This document shows, piece after piece, positions 23,114 through 30,604 of a stretch of 64,000 nucleotides of DNA (within the stretch, counting starts at the first letter, position 1; each line of letters begins with the position of its first letter). The position numbers were made by a program, and so were the translations under genes. The stretch comes from an uncultured Tateyamaria sp. (GTDB lineage Bacteria > Pseudomonadota > Alphaproteobacteria > Rhodobacterales > Rhodobacteraceae), in assembly GCA_947501275.1 (NCBI GenBank), contig CANMVD010000001.1:62001-126000 (forward strand), in the 5' to 3' direction. The notes below the pieces were generated by a model. The model ran no database searches. It saw only the letters and a program-made list of their open reading frames with translations, and was not told the origin of the DNA.

Positions 23114-23923
23114 ATGGCGCATATCATCGTCGTGGGGAACGAAAAAGGCGGCGCGGGCAAATCGACCGTGTCGATGCATGTGGCAACGGCGTTGGCACGA
23201 ATGGGGCACAAGGTCAGCGCGCTAGACTTGGACTTGCGCCAACGCACCTTCGGTCAATACGTTGAAAACCGGACAAATTTCCTGAAAACAGCAAATCTGG
23301 CGCTGCCCAGTCCGGATGTACATGAACTCCCTGAAATTGACGCCAGCAGGTTGAAACCGGGCGAAAACATTTACGATCATCGCCTCTCTGCGGCCGTTGC
23401 CACGCTCGAAGGGGACAACGACTTTATCCTGATCGACTGTCCCGGCTCGCATACCCGTCTGAGCCAGGTTGCCCATTCGCTGGCCGATACGTTGATCACA
23501 CCCTTGAACGACAGTTTCGTGGACTTTGATCTGCTGGCCAAGACAGACCCAATGGGCGAGGAAATCAAAGGCCCGTCGGTGTATTCGGAAATGGTCTGGA
23601 ACGCGCGTCAATTGCGTGCGCAAGCCGGACTGACGCCGATCGACTGGATCGTTTTGCGCAACCGCGTGGGCGCGCAGCGCATGGTCAACAAGGAAAAGAT
23701 GGAGCGCGTTGTGGCCGCCCTGTCCCGCCGCATCGGATTTCGCGTTGCGCCAGGTTTTTCAGAACGGGTGATTTTTCGCGAGCTGTTCCCGCGCGGCCTG
23801 ACCCTGCTGGATCTCAAGGACGTTGGCGTCAAGCAACTCAACATCTCGAACGTGGCGGCACGTCAGGAGCTCCGGGATTTGATCAAGGCCCTGAAACTGC
23901 CCGGTGTCGAGGTCGACTTTTAA
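23114..23923 (+). CDS. mipZ: Division-plane positioning ATPase MipZ
   Basis: 269 aa. ParA/MinD-type P-loop ATPase that forms polar gradients with ParB and blocks FtsZ away from midcell in alphaproteobacteria lacking MinCD. Deviant Walker A at residues 8-18 (GNEKGGAGKST), then ALDLDLRQRTFGQYVENR and Walker B-like FILIDCPGSHTRLSQVAHSL. The sequence LPEIDASRLKPGENIYDHRL and IDWIVLRNRV are typical MipZ. ATG 23114 with an AAGGGG site; the frame extends upstream. A single gene, divergent from edd and overlapping the LysR stop by 4 bp. Confidence 0.93.
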   Translation: MAHIIVVGNEKGGAGKSTVSMHVATALARMGHKVSALDLDLRQRTFGQYVENRTNFLKTANLALPSPDVHELPEIDASRLKPGENIYDHRLSAAVATLEGDNDFILIDCPGSHTRLSQVAHSLADTLITPLNDSFVDFDLLAKTDPMGEEIKGPSVYSEMVWNARQLRAQAGLTPIDWIVLRNRVGAQRMVNKEKMERVVAALSRRIGFRVAPGFSERVIFRELFPRGLTLLDLKDVGVKQLNISNVAARQELRDLIKALKLPGVEVDF

Positions 23924-24816
23924 CGCTGCCGCAGACCATCGCGCAGTACGTCGATCACACCCCGAACTTTGGCAGGCAAATAGTCGCGGCTGGGGTACAG
24001 CAGCCATGCTGCGGTTTCAAAAGTTGTCGCGGTGACTTCATGCTTGGGGAACAGATCCACCAGTTGCCCGGTCGCAATGTCCTGGTCTGTCATCCAGTCG
24101 GCCAACAGTGCGGGGCCCAACCCACGTCGCGCCGCCGCCCGCAGTGCCAACGCATTTGAAATGAGTACATGGCCGGTCACGCCAACGGTTCCTGTGCTTT
24201 CTCCGCGAAAATGCCATTCTGTGCGGTAATCCGGCAGCGTCATCCGCAGGCAAGCGTGGCCGGTCAGATCCTGAGGTTGGGCGGGCGCGCCATGCCTTGA
24301 CAGATAGGCTGGTGCCGCCACCACACGATAGCGGGTCGATCGCAGTCGCGTACTGATCAGATCGCCTTTGGGCGCAGGGGCCAGACGGATCGCCAGATCC
24401 ACTTGGGTTGCCACAAGGTCCACGTTCTGGTCACTCAGGCTCAATTCAAGTTCGATGTCTGGCAACGTGGCATGGATTTTGGGCAGCAACGGCACCAGCA
24501 TCTCTTGGCCAAACGCAACAGAGGCTGACAGCCGCACTCGCCCTTTCGGTTGTGTGCCAGCAAGCGCTACTGCGTCTTCTCTCGCCAAGTCCAGATCATC
24601 CAGCAACGGACCGATGCGGGCCAGATAGATTTCACCGGCCTCCGTCAATTGCAGGTTCCGGGTAGAACGCTGGAACAATCGTAACGCCAACTGGGCCTCG
24701 GCCCCAGCGACAACCCGGCTGACCGAAGACGGATCGACATCCAATACCCGTGCGGCAGCCGCAAAGCTGCCATGCCGAGCGACAAGTTGAAGAGTGCGCA
24801 GAGAGTCTGTGTCCAT
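23920..24816 (-). CDS. LysR-family transcriptional regulator
   Basis: 298 aa. HTH MDTDSLRTLQLVARHGSFAA then VLDVDPSSVSRVVAGAEAQL, followed by the periplasmic-binding-like effector domain (RLSASVAFGQEMLVPLLPKI onward). Divergent from the yceI-like gene at 24916. A perfect palindrome TGCAA-TAT-TTGCA with T-N11-A spacing begins 4 bp before the start codon (24820-24832), a near-ideal LysR autoregulatory box. By position it should control the YceI-SDR pair. Effector unknown. Confidence 0.92.
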   Translation of the reverse strand: MDTDSLRTLQLVARHGSFAAAARVLDVDPSSVSRVVAGAEAQLALRLFQRSTRNLQLTEAGEIYLARIGPLLDDLDLAREDAVALAGTQPKGRVRLSASVAFGQEMLVPLLPKIHATLPDIELELSLSDQNVDLVATQVDLAIRLAPAPKGDLISTRLRSTRYRVVAAPAYLSRHGAPAQPQDLTGHACLRMTLPDYRTEWHFRGESTGTVGVTGHVLISNALALRAAARRGLGPALLADWMTDQDIATGQLVDLFPKHEVTATTFETAAWLLYPSRDYLPAKVRGVIDVLRDGLRQR

Positions 24817-24819
24817 ACA

Positions 24820-24832
24820 TGCAATATTTGCA
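24820..24832. promoter_or_regulatory. LysR box between the regulator and yceI-like gene
   Basis: TGCAATATTTGCA, a perfect 5-3-5 palindrome that is exactly T-N11-A. It begins 4 bp upstream of the LysR start and 84 bp before the divergent gene. Confidence 0.7.
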
Positions 24833-24915
24833 CGAATATAATGTTACATGGAATGTTTTTTGCGCAAGTCGCACGAGATATCTGGTGCTCACAGAAATCA
24901 GTTTTGGAGACACTC

Positions 24916-25551
24916 ATGCACCGCACCCTCCCGCTCGCCGCTTTTTTGCTGACCGCTCTGCCTGCATTGGCAGAGCCAACCGAATGGACGCTTGATCTAG
25001 GCCATGCCCACGTCGGCTGGGAAATCGACCACATGGGCCTTAGCCGCACGGTTGGCCGCTTCAACAGCTACGATGGCACTTTCCTGATCGACGAAGATGA
25101 ACCTGAAAACTCGCAGATCACCTTTACGATTGATGCATCCAGCATCGACAGCAATCATGATGCCCGTGACGCACACCTGCGCCACGCCGACTATCTTGAT
25201 GCGGACAACAACCCGAAAATCACCTTCACCTCGACCGACATCCTGATGTTGACCCCAACTTCGGGCAAGCTGACCGGAGATCTCACCCTGCGCGGTCAGA
25301 CAGCCCCGGTGACTTTGGATTTTTCCATGATCCGCGACCGTACCTACCCGGATTTTATACCCAATTACGATGAAGTCCGCGTGGTAGGGTTTGAGGCGAC
25401 AGGAGAGATTTTGCGGCTTGATCACGGCATGGATTTCATCGCCTTTCTCGACAGCCCCACAGGCCTGAGTGTGGATGTCGATCTGCACTTTGACCTCGTG
25501 CAATGCGGAGGCACACCAGACAGCAATGTACCATGCACGTGGGGGCGTTAA
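24916..25551 (+). CDS. YceI-family periplasmic protein
   Basis: 211 aa. Sec signal peptide (MHRTLPLAAFLLTALPALAE, cleavage near residue 20). Then a YceI lipocalin-like barrel that binds isoprenoid-type lipids: WTLDLGHAHVGWEIDHMGLS, HLRHADYLDADNNPKITFTS and GDLTLRGQTAPVTLDFSM. A GGAG site precedes ATG 24916. The C-terminal Cys pair (QCGGTPDSNVPC) could form a disulfide. Followed after 3 bp by a short-chain dehydrogenase, so they are probably co-transcribed under the divergent LysR. Physiological ligand unknown. Confidence 0.9.
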   Translation: MHRTLPLAAFLLTALPALAEPTEWTLDLGHAHVGWEIDHMGLSRTVGRFNSYDGTFLIDEDEPENSQITFTIDASSIDSNHDARDAHLRHADYLDADNNPKITFTSTDILMLTPTSGKLTGDLTLRGQTAPVTLDFSMIRDRTYPDFIPNYDEVRVVGFEATGEILRLDHGMDFIAFLDSPTGLSVDVDLHFDLVQCGGTPDSNVPCTWGR

Positions 25552-25554
25552 GCG

Positions 25555-26295
25555 ATGGAGCATGTAAAGGGCAAAACAGTAGTCATCACGGGTGCCAGCA
25601 AGGGGATCGGGGCGGCCAGCGCCCGGGTTCTGGCGGAAATGGGCGCACATGTGGTGCTCGCCGCGCGTTCAATTGACGCGCTGGAAACACTCGCCAAGGA
25701 GACAGGCGGTCTTGCCGTCGCTTGTGACGTGCGCGAGGCCGCGCAGGTCGCCGCCTTATTCGACACCGCGGAAGGTGTAGACGTTTTGATCAACAATGCT
25801 GGCCTCATTGACCCGATCGCGCGGATCGAAGACAGCGACGCATCCGCGTGGGGTGACGTGGTCGATGTCAATATCAAGGGCGTCTATCATGGATTGCGCG
25901 CCGCCTTGCCGCATATGTCCACTCGAGGGGGCGGGACGGTGATCAATATCAGCTCGGGCGCGGCGACAAGTGCTCTGGAGGGTTGGAGCCACTATTGTGC
26001 GACAAAGGCCGCCGTCCTGTCCCTGACGCGTGTTGCCGACAAGGAAATGCGCGACAAAGGCGTGCGGGTGATCGGTCTGTCGCCCGGCACGGTGGCCACA
26101 GACATGCAGCGCAACATCAAAGCCAGCGGGATCAACCCGGTATCACAACTGCCGTGGGACGCCCACATTCCCGCGGACTGGGTCGGACGCGCCATTGCCG
26201 TATTGATGGGGCCTACAGGTGATGCCTACCAAGGCACGGACTTTTCCCTAAAGACCGAGGAAGGCCGAAAAGCCGCAGGCCTTCCACCTCTCTGA
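25555..26295 (+). CDS. Short-chain dehydrogenase/reductase (SDR)
   Basis: 246 aa. Classical SDR with Rossmann GASKGIGAASARVLAEMGAH, NNAG at LINNAGLIDPI, catalytic Ser in INISSGAATS and YxxxK in HYCATKAAV. NAD(P)H-dependent oxidoreductase of unknown alcohol or ketone. It follows the YceI-like gene by 3 bp. The transcript runs into repeat family 1 copy B, whose hairpin may help end it. Confidence 0.92.
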   Translation: MEHVKGKTVVITGASKGIGAASARVLAEMGAHVVLAARSIDALETLAKETGGLAVACDVREAAQVAALFDTAEGVDVLINNAGLIDPIARIEDSDASAWGDVVDVNIKGVYHGLRAALPHMSTRGGGTVINISSGAATSALEGWSHYCATKAAVLSLTRVADKEMRDKGVRVIGLSPGTVATDMQRNIKASGINPVSQLPWDAHIPADWVGRAIAVLMGPTGDAYQGTDFSLKTEEGRKAAGLPPL

Positions 26296-26310
26296 CAAGA
26301 CAGCACCAAC

Positions 26311-26390
26311 TTCTTCTGACCCAAAATACCACGGGGAGTTTGAGGGGCAGAGCCCCTCATTCCCAAAATAGATAGCGTCGCGCAGCGCCC
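26311..26390 (+). repeat. Dispersed intergenic repeat family 1, copy B
   Basis: TTCTTCTGACCCAAAATACC, ACGGGGAGTTT, perfect hairpin GAGGGGC-AGA-GCCCCTC, then a variable spacer and GTCGCGCAGCGCCC. The best-preserved copy. It separates the SDR gene from the convergent glutamine-synthetase-like gene. Confidence 0.8.
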
Positions 26391-27653
26391 TTAAACAAAC
26401 GGCAGGTAATAGTTGCGCACCTCGTCGACCGATTTGTCCTTCAGCCGCTTCCACTCATCCTGCTTGAGGAAGATCAGCGCATCACACAACTGCTCCCCCA
26501 CCGCCACACGTAGCGGTTTGTCCGCATCCAAAGCCTCCAGCGCCTTGTCCAGTGCAGACGGCACGTGGCGGGTCGCACGCACATTCTCAAGGCCATCCAG
26601 ATCCTCTGCCGCCCCGGGCTCCAATCCGCCCTCGACCCCCAACAAAGCGGCCTGCAAAACAGCCGTAACGGCAAGGTATGGATTTGTTGCGCAATCCGCC
26701 ATGCGATGCTCCAACCGCGCCGAGCGGGGCGAGGCCACTGACGACCGCGTCGTGACCAGACGGTGATCATCCGCCCAATTCGCCCAATATCCTGCCATCG
26801 ACGCCGGACCCAACCGATCATAGCTGTTAACTGTCATCGCCAGCAAGCCTGCCAGCCCCTCGTGGTGATGGATCAAACCGGCCATGCAACCCTTGGCGAC
26901 GTCCGACAACTGCCCGTCCGGTGCAATCACATTGACCCCTTGGGCATCCTCAAAGCTGAAATTCACATGCAGGCCCGACCCGCCGCGTTCAGGGATCGGC
27001 TTGGGCAGGAAGGTCAGCAGCAGATCCATGTCCGCTGCCACTTCCCGCGCCATCGTTTTGAACAAAAAGGCGTTGTCACAAGCCGCCAATGCATCATCGA
27101 AACGCAAGGTCAGCTCAAACTGGCCGTTGTCATATTCCCCGTTCATGGATTCGATGGGCAATCCGGCCGCCTCCGCCACGGTCCAGATCGCATCCATCAG
27201 ACCTGCCGGGTCATTCTGCGGCCCCGTCCCGTACACAAAAGCACCCGGCGTGTCATAGGGGATCCAAACACCATCACCGTCTTGCTGAAAGACATAGGCC
27301 TCAAGCTCAAGCCCCACTTTCGGGCTCAATCCACGCGCAGCCCACGCTTTTATCGTTGCCTGCAACCGGCCCCGTGCACACAGCCCAAAGGGCGCGCCAT
27401 CGGCGTGCAAGGTGCCTAGCGCGATTTCCGTATCATGCTGCCAGCCTGCATGGCGGGTTTCGTCCAGCACCAGCTCCATATCAGGCAGGCCATCAAACAC
27501 GCCCGCCCCCGGCACCGGGATCAGATCCCGATCAAAGGTCGTGCCAAAGACACCACGGGCAAACCCAATCTTGCCACCGGCAGCCATGTCAGATGGCACA
27601 TATTTCCCGCGCGGCAGGTTCAGAAGATCACAGAAAAGAACACGCGTACGCAT
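26391..27653 (-). CDS. Glutamine-synthetase-family ligase, likely gamma-glutamyl-amide synthetase
   Basis: 420 aa, shorter than GlnA (about 470). Catalytic features of the GS fold are kept: the GLELEAYVF glutamate pair, NGEYDNGQFEL replacing the E-x-x-P-G-Q-x-E motif, GSGLHVNFSF with the substrate His, NSYDRL, and RLEHRMADCATNPYLAVTAV. In this family non-GlnA members (PuuA, GlnA3/4, AtdA1, IpuC) ligate glutamate to amines. Last gene of the leftward operon, 4 bp after a P450 and near a class I amidotransferase. That context points to gamma-glutamylation of an amine substrate. The exact amine is not known. Confidence 0.85.
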   Translation of the reverse strand: MRTRVLFCDLLNLPRGKYVPSDMAAGGKIGFARGVFGTTFDRDLIPVPGAGVFDGLPDMELVLDETRHAGWQHDTEIALGTLHADGAPFGLCARGRLQATIKAWAARGLSPKVGLELEAYVFQQDGDGVWIPYDTPGAFVYGTGPQNDPAGLMDAIWTVAEAAGLPIESMNGEYDNGQFELTLRFDDALAACDNAFLFKTMAREVAADMDLLLTFLPKPIPERGGSGLHVNFSFEDAQGVNVIAPDGQLSDVAKGCMAGLIHHHEGLAGLLAMTVNSYDRLGPASMAGYWANWADDHRLVTTRSSVASPRSARLEHRMADCATNPYLAVTAVLQAALLGVEGGLEPGAAEDLDGLENVRATRHVPSALDKALEALDADKPLRVAVGEQLCDALIFLKQDEWKRLKDKSVDEVRNYYLPFV

Positions 27654-27657
27654 GACA

Positions 27658-28875
27658 TCACCTCAGCGTTGGGCGCAGTGTCAGAGATTTGACACCGCAG
27701 ATAAAATTCGACCGGGTCCATGTAGGCGGCGACGCAACCTCGAGCGCCGCAACCCGTTGCGCCAGTTCCTGTAGCACAGCCGTCAGTTCCAGTTTGGCCA
27801 GCCACATGCCCAGACAGACATGCGGCCCCCCTTGTCCAAAGGCGAGGTGCCGGTTCGGGCTGCGGTCAAGGCGCACCTCATTGGGTGCTTCAAACATCGC
27901 CTCATCCCGGCAACCCGATACAAACCACATCAGCACCTTGTCGCCCTTGCGTATGGTCTGTCCGTGCATTTCGACATCTTGCGTGGCCGTGCGGCGGAAA
28001 TGAAGGGTCGGCGCGGCCAGCCGGATAAACTCATCGGCGCAAGTGTCCCAGACGTCGCCGGCCTGCAATTGCGTCAGCAACGCATTGTCCTGCGCAATCA
28101 ACCACAACGCCATCGCGATGGAATAGCGTGTCGTGTCATTGCCCGCCGCCACCAGCAGGCAAAAGAAATTCTTGAACTCTTGCCCTTGGATCGCACTGTC
28201 CCCGTTCAACACGCGGGCCAGAATACCGTTTTCGTCGACGTGGCGCGCCCCGTCCAAGATCCCTTGGGCATAGTCATAAAGCTCAACCCCCGCAGGCGAG
28301 CGAAACGGCATCATCCGGTAGGCATCCGTGTCGACCTTGTCGAGCACCGTGTCAGTGAAATCGGGATCCGTGTTACCAATCAGCGCGTCCCCCCGCTCGA
28401 CCAGCCAATCTAGGTCAGCGTCAGGCACACCCAAGATCCGCCCCAGCATCAGCATCGGCAGGCGCTTGGCAATCATCTCAACCGCGTCGAATTCGACGTG
28501 CTCCAGCGCCTCGGCCACAATGTCACGGGCCAGTTCCCGGATCAGCGGTTCAAATTGCGCCACCACAGGCTTGGCAAAGACCGGGTTCACTGCACGGCGG
28601 GTACCCGAATGCTCGGGCGGATCGGTTTCCTGAAAGGTGCGGCGGGCAAGGTATTCGTCGCGGCTTTGATCCTCGATCCGAATGCCTTGGGCACTGGAAA
28701 ACACGGTGGGCTGCTTTTGTGCCTCCATGATGTCGGCGTAGCGCGTCAGCGACCAAAACCCCTGCTGACCTGCAAACCCTTCGGTCCAATGCACCGGCGC
28801 CTCCCGACGCATCTGCGCAAACGTCTCATGCGGGACCCCGTCCACAAAGCTGTCATGGTCAGCGAGGTTTTTCAT
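27658..28875 (-). CDS. Cytochrome P450 monooxygenase
   Basis: 405 aa, soluble bacterial class I type. I-helix oxygen site AAGNDT (residues 243-248), E-x-x-R at 282-285 (EFIR), and haem loop FGQGGPHVCLGMWLA with the thiolate Cys354. The remaining sequence resembles the CYP branch that hydroxylates terpenoid or steroid-like compounds; substrate prediction from that is weak. ATG 28875 overlaps the amidotransferase stop (ATGA). No ferredoxin or ferredoxin reductase gene lies in the cluster, so redox partners must be elsewhere. Confidence 0.93.
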   Translation of the reverse strand: MKNLADHDSFVDGVPHETFAQMRREAPVHWTEGFAGQQGFWSLTRYADIMEAQKQPTVFSSAQGIRIEDQSRDEYLARRTFQETDPPEHSGTRRAVNPVFAKPVVAQFEPLIRELARDIVAEALEHVEFDAVEMIAKRLPMLMLGRILGVPDADLDWLVERGDALIGNTDPDFTDTVLDKVDTDAYRMMPFRSPAGVELYDYAQGILDGARHVDENGILARVLNGDSAIQGQEFKNFFCLLVAAGNDTTRYSIAMALWLIAQDNALLTQLQAGDVWDTCADEFIRLAAPTLHFRRTATQDVEMHGQTIRKGDKVLMWFVSGCRDEAMFEAPNEVRLDRSPNRHLAFGQGGPHVCLGMWLAKLELTAVLQELAQRVAALEVASPPTWTRSNFICGVKSLTLRPTLR

Positions 28876-29585
28876 GGCGTGCCTCCAAAAAAACGAGTGG
28901 CCCACTCTGCAAACAGCGCGCCTTGATGGGGGCGGCGGAGGCTGGCCTCGGCATCCGCAATCTCGTCCGCACTCAGGATTGGTTTGGTATAGTCCAACAC
29001 GCAGCGCATGAAGGGATCGGTGAATTCAGGGTGGGCTTGCGTGGTGAAGACATGACTGCCCTTGGAAAACCCAGCGATGTCGCAACGGTGCGAGGCCGCA
29101 TAGGCCATGCATCCCTCGGGCAGCGTGGTCACCGCGTCGTGGTGGAATTGATAAAGCTCAAGTGCCGCTGCATTGGGCCGCATCCACGGCAGTTTCTGCG
29201 TGATCCCGATGTGATCCACACCTATGTTCCAGTCCTGCCGGGCGATTTGACCACCAAGAGCCTGCGCAATGGCCTGATGGCCAAAACACACACCGAGCAG
29301 GGGCTTTTGCGCCACATCACAGCGACGGATAAAATCATGCAACGCAGGCAGGAACGCGAGATCGTCCAGCACACTCAGCGGTGAGCCGGTGATCAGATAG
29401 GCGTCATGGGCGTCTAGGTCAGTTGGCACCTCACCCCCGATGGTCATGTAAACACGGTGGGTAAAGCGTTGATCCTGCGCATCAAACAAATCGCGAAAGC
29501 GGTGGGCATCATCGGGAAAGGCATCGCCAACCTCGATCGAACGATCATGGTTCACCTGCAAAATCCCAAGTTTCAGTCGCGCCAT
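28872..29585 (-). CDS. Class I glutamine amidotransferase-like hydrolase
   Basis: 237 aa. GATase1 triad: nucleophile Cys100 in LLGVCFGHQAIAQALGG, His185 and Glu187 in QAHPEFTDPF. No synthetase domain is fused. Stand-alone members include GMP-synthase-like proteins and the AtdA2/IpuF-type enzymes that cleave gamma-glutamyl amides. Next to a glutamine-synthetase-like ligase and a P450, the second role is the better inference. ATG 29585 is the family start; the frame extends 10 codons upstream. It is preceded by a terminator-like hairpin after tctC. Confidence 0.85.
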   Translation of the reverse strand: MARLKLGILQVNHDRSIEVGDAFPDDAHRFRDLFDAQDQRFTHRVYMTIGGEVPTDLDAHDAYLITGSPLSVLDDLAFLPALHDFIRRCDVAQKPLLGVCFGHQAIAQALGGQIARQDWNIGVDHIGITQKLPWMRPNAAALELYQFHHDAVTTLPEGCMAYAASHRCDIAGFSKGSHVFTTQAHPEFTDPFMRCVLDYTKPILSADEIADAEASLRRPHQGALFAEWATRFFGGTP

Positions 29586-29602
29586 ATTTCTCACCCTGCT
29601 GG

Positions 29603-29628
29603 AAAAGGGCGGCACGCCAGCGCCGCCC
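29603..29628 (-). terminator. Internal terminator or attenuator after tctC
   Basis: Leftward GGGCGGC-GCTGGCGT-GCCGCCC followed by TTTT (stem 29607-29613/29622-29628). Situated between tctC and the amidotransferase gene; it may hold the three enzyme genes below the transporter in expression. Confidence 0.6.
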
Positions 29629-29638
29629 CAAAAAGGCC

Positions 29639-30571
29639 TTAACGGCCCAAGATCTCGTTGATCTCAGCCGATTTGACGCGGTCCGCTTCGATCCGGGCTT
29701 GTGCCTCGGCCTGACCTTGCCAGTACACAGCGGCACCGGTCTCGGCCATCAACGCTTGCGCCTCGTCCGATGCCATGGTCTTGGCAGCGACTTCGGCGAT
29801 GGTGTCGATCACTTCTTGCGGTGTGCCTTTGGTCACAAACAGACCGTTCCACAGCTCGACATCGTTCACGCCGGACTGGGCCGCGATGGTTTCGACACCC
29901 TCCAGCTTGGCAATGGGGTCGGCCCCGATATTGCCCAGCACATTGATGTCACCTAGGCACGGTTCGATCAGCGCCAGCGTCGTGTTAATCACATCCGCAT
30001 CGCCCGAGGACAGCGTGTTGCAATCCAGCAGGTCAAAAGCGCTGTCATCTGCAAATTCAAAGCCCATCTTGGCCGCAGCCGCCATGGACACTGCCGTCGG
30101 CGTCAGGCCCGCACCAAAGTGGCCTAAAACGACGTCGTTCTCTTTGGCGTAATCCGCCAATTCGGCCATGTTGGAGTAGGGCGCATCACCCGAGGCCGCC
30201 AACACAAACGGGTAGGTCAGGAAAATGCCGACGGGGACAAAGCTGTCTTCTTCGATGCCAATGTCAATCTTGGGGCCGACAATCGGCACGCCAATCACGA
30301 ATGACCCGATAACCGAGCCGTCATTGGGGCCATTCAGCACCTCTAGCGCACCGGGAAACGGCCCGTCGCCGCCACCGGGGCGGTTCACAACAGACGCAGG
30401 CTGACCAGTAGCCTCGGCCATGTCGGCGGCGATCATGCGCGTCAGGATGTCTTCGAAATCACCGGGAGGCCACGGCACGATGAACTGCACAGGCCCTGTC
30501 GGGTATTCGGCCATCGCGGAGCCAGCAAGCGCGGCCAAGGCGAAGGCCGCTGATGTCAAAAGCTTTTTCAT
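29639..30571 (-). CDS. tctC: TTT transporter substrate-binding protein (TctC/Bug family)
   Basis: 310 aa. Periplasmic solute receptor with Sec signal (MKKLLTSAAFALAALAGSAM, cleavage after AMA) and the family pattern VQFIVPWPPGDFEDILTRMI, NRPGGGDG and GAGLTPTA near the ligand pocket. Bug receptors bind carboxylates such as citrate, nicotinate or aromatic acids. Third transporter gene in the order tctB-tctA-tctC. A hairpin follows it. The unusual FED after PWPPG replaces the more common GGxxD and could mark an atypical ligand. Confidence 0.92.
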   Translation of the reverse strand: MKKLLTSAAFALAALAGSAMAEYPTGPVQFIVPWPPGDFEDILTRMIAADMAEATGQPASVVNRPGGGDGPFPGALEVLNGPNDGSVIGSFVIGVPIVGPKIDIGIEEDSFVPVGIFLTYPFVLAASGDAPYSNMAELADYAKENDVVLGHFGAGLTPTAVSMAAAAKMGFEFADDSAFDLLDCNTLSSGDADVINTTLALIEPCLGDINVLGNIGADPIAKLEGVETIAAQSGVNDVELWNGLFVTKGTPQEVIDTIAEVAAKTMASDEAQALMAETGAAVYWQGQAEAQARIEADRVKSAEINEILGR

Positions 30572-30604
30572 GTATTCTCTCCCTGAGTTTGGTTGCTTTT
30601 GGTT

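Noticed and set aside
26391-27653. Housekeeping glutamine synthetase (glnA)
   Set aside because: Too short, altered E-x-x-P-G-Q motif, no glnB neighbour, and catabolic context with P450 and amidotransferase.
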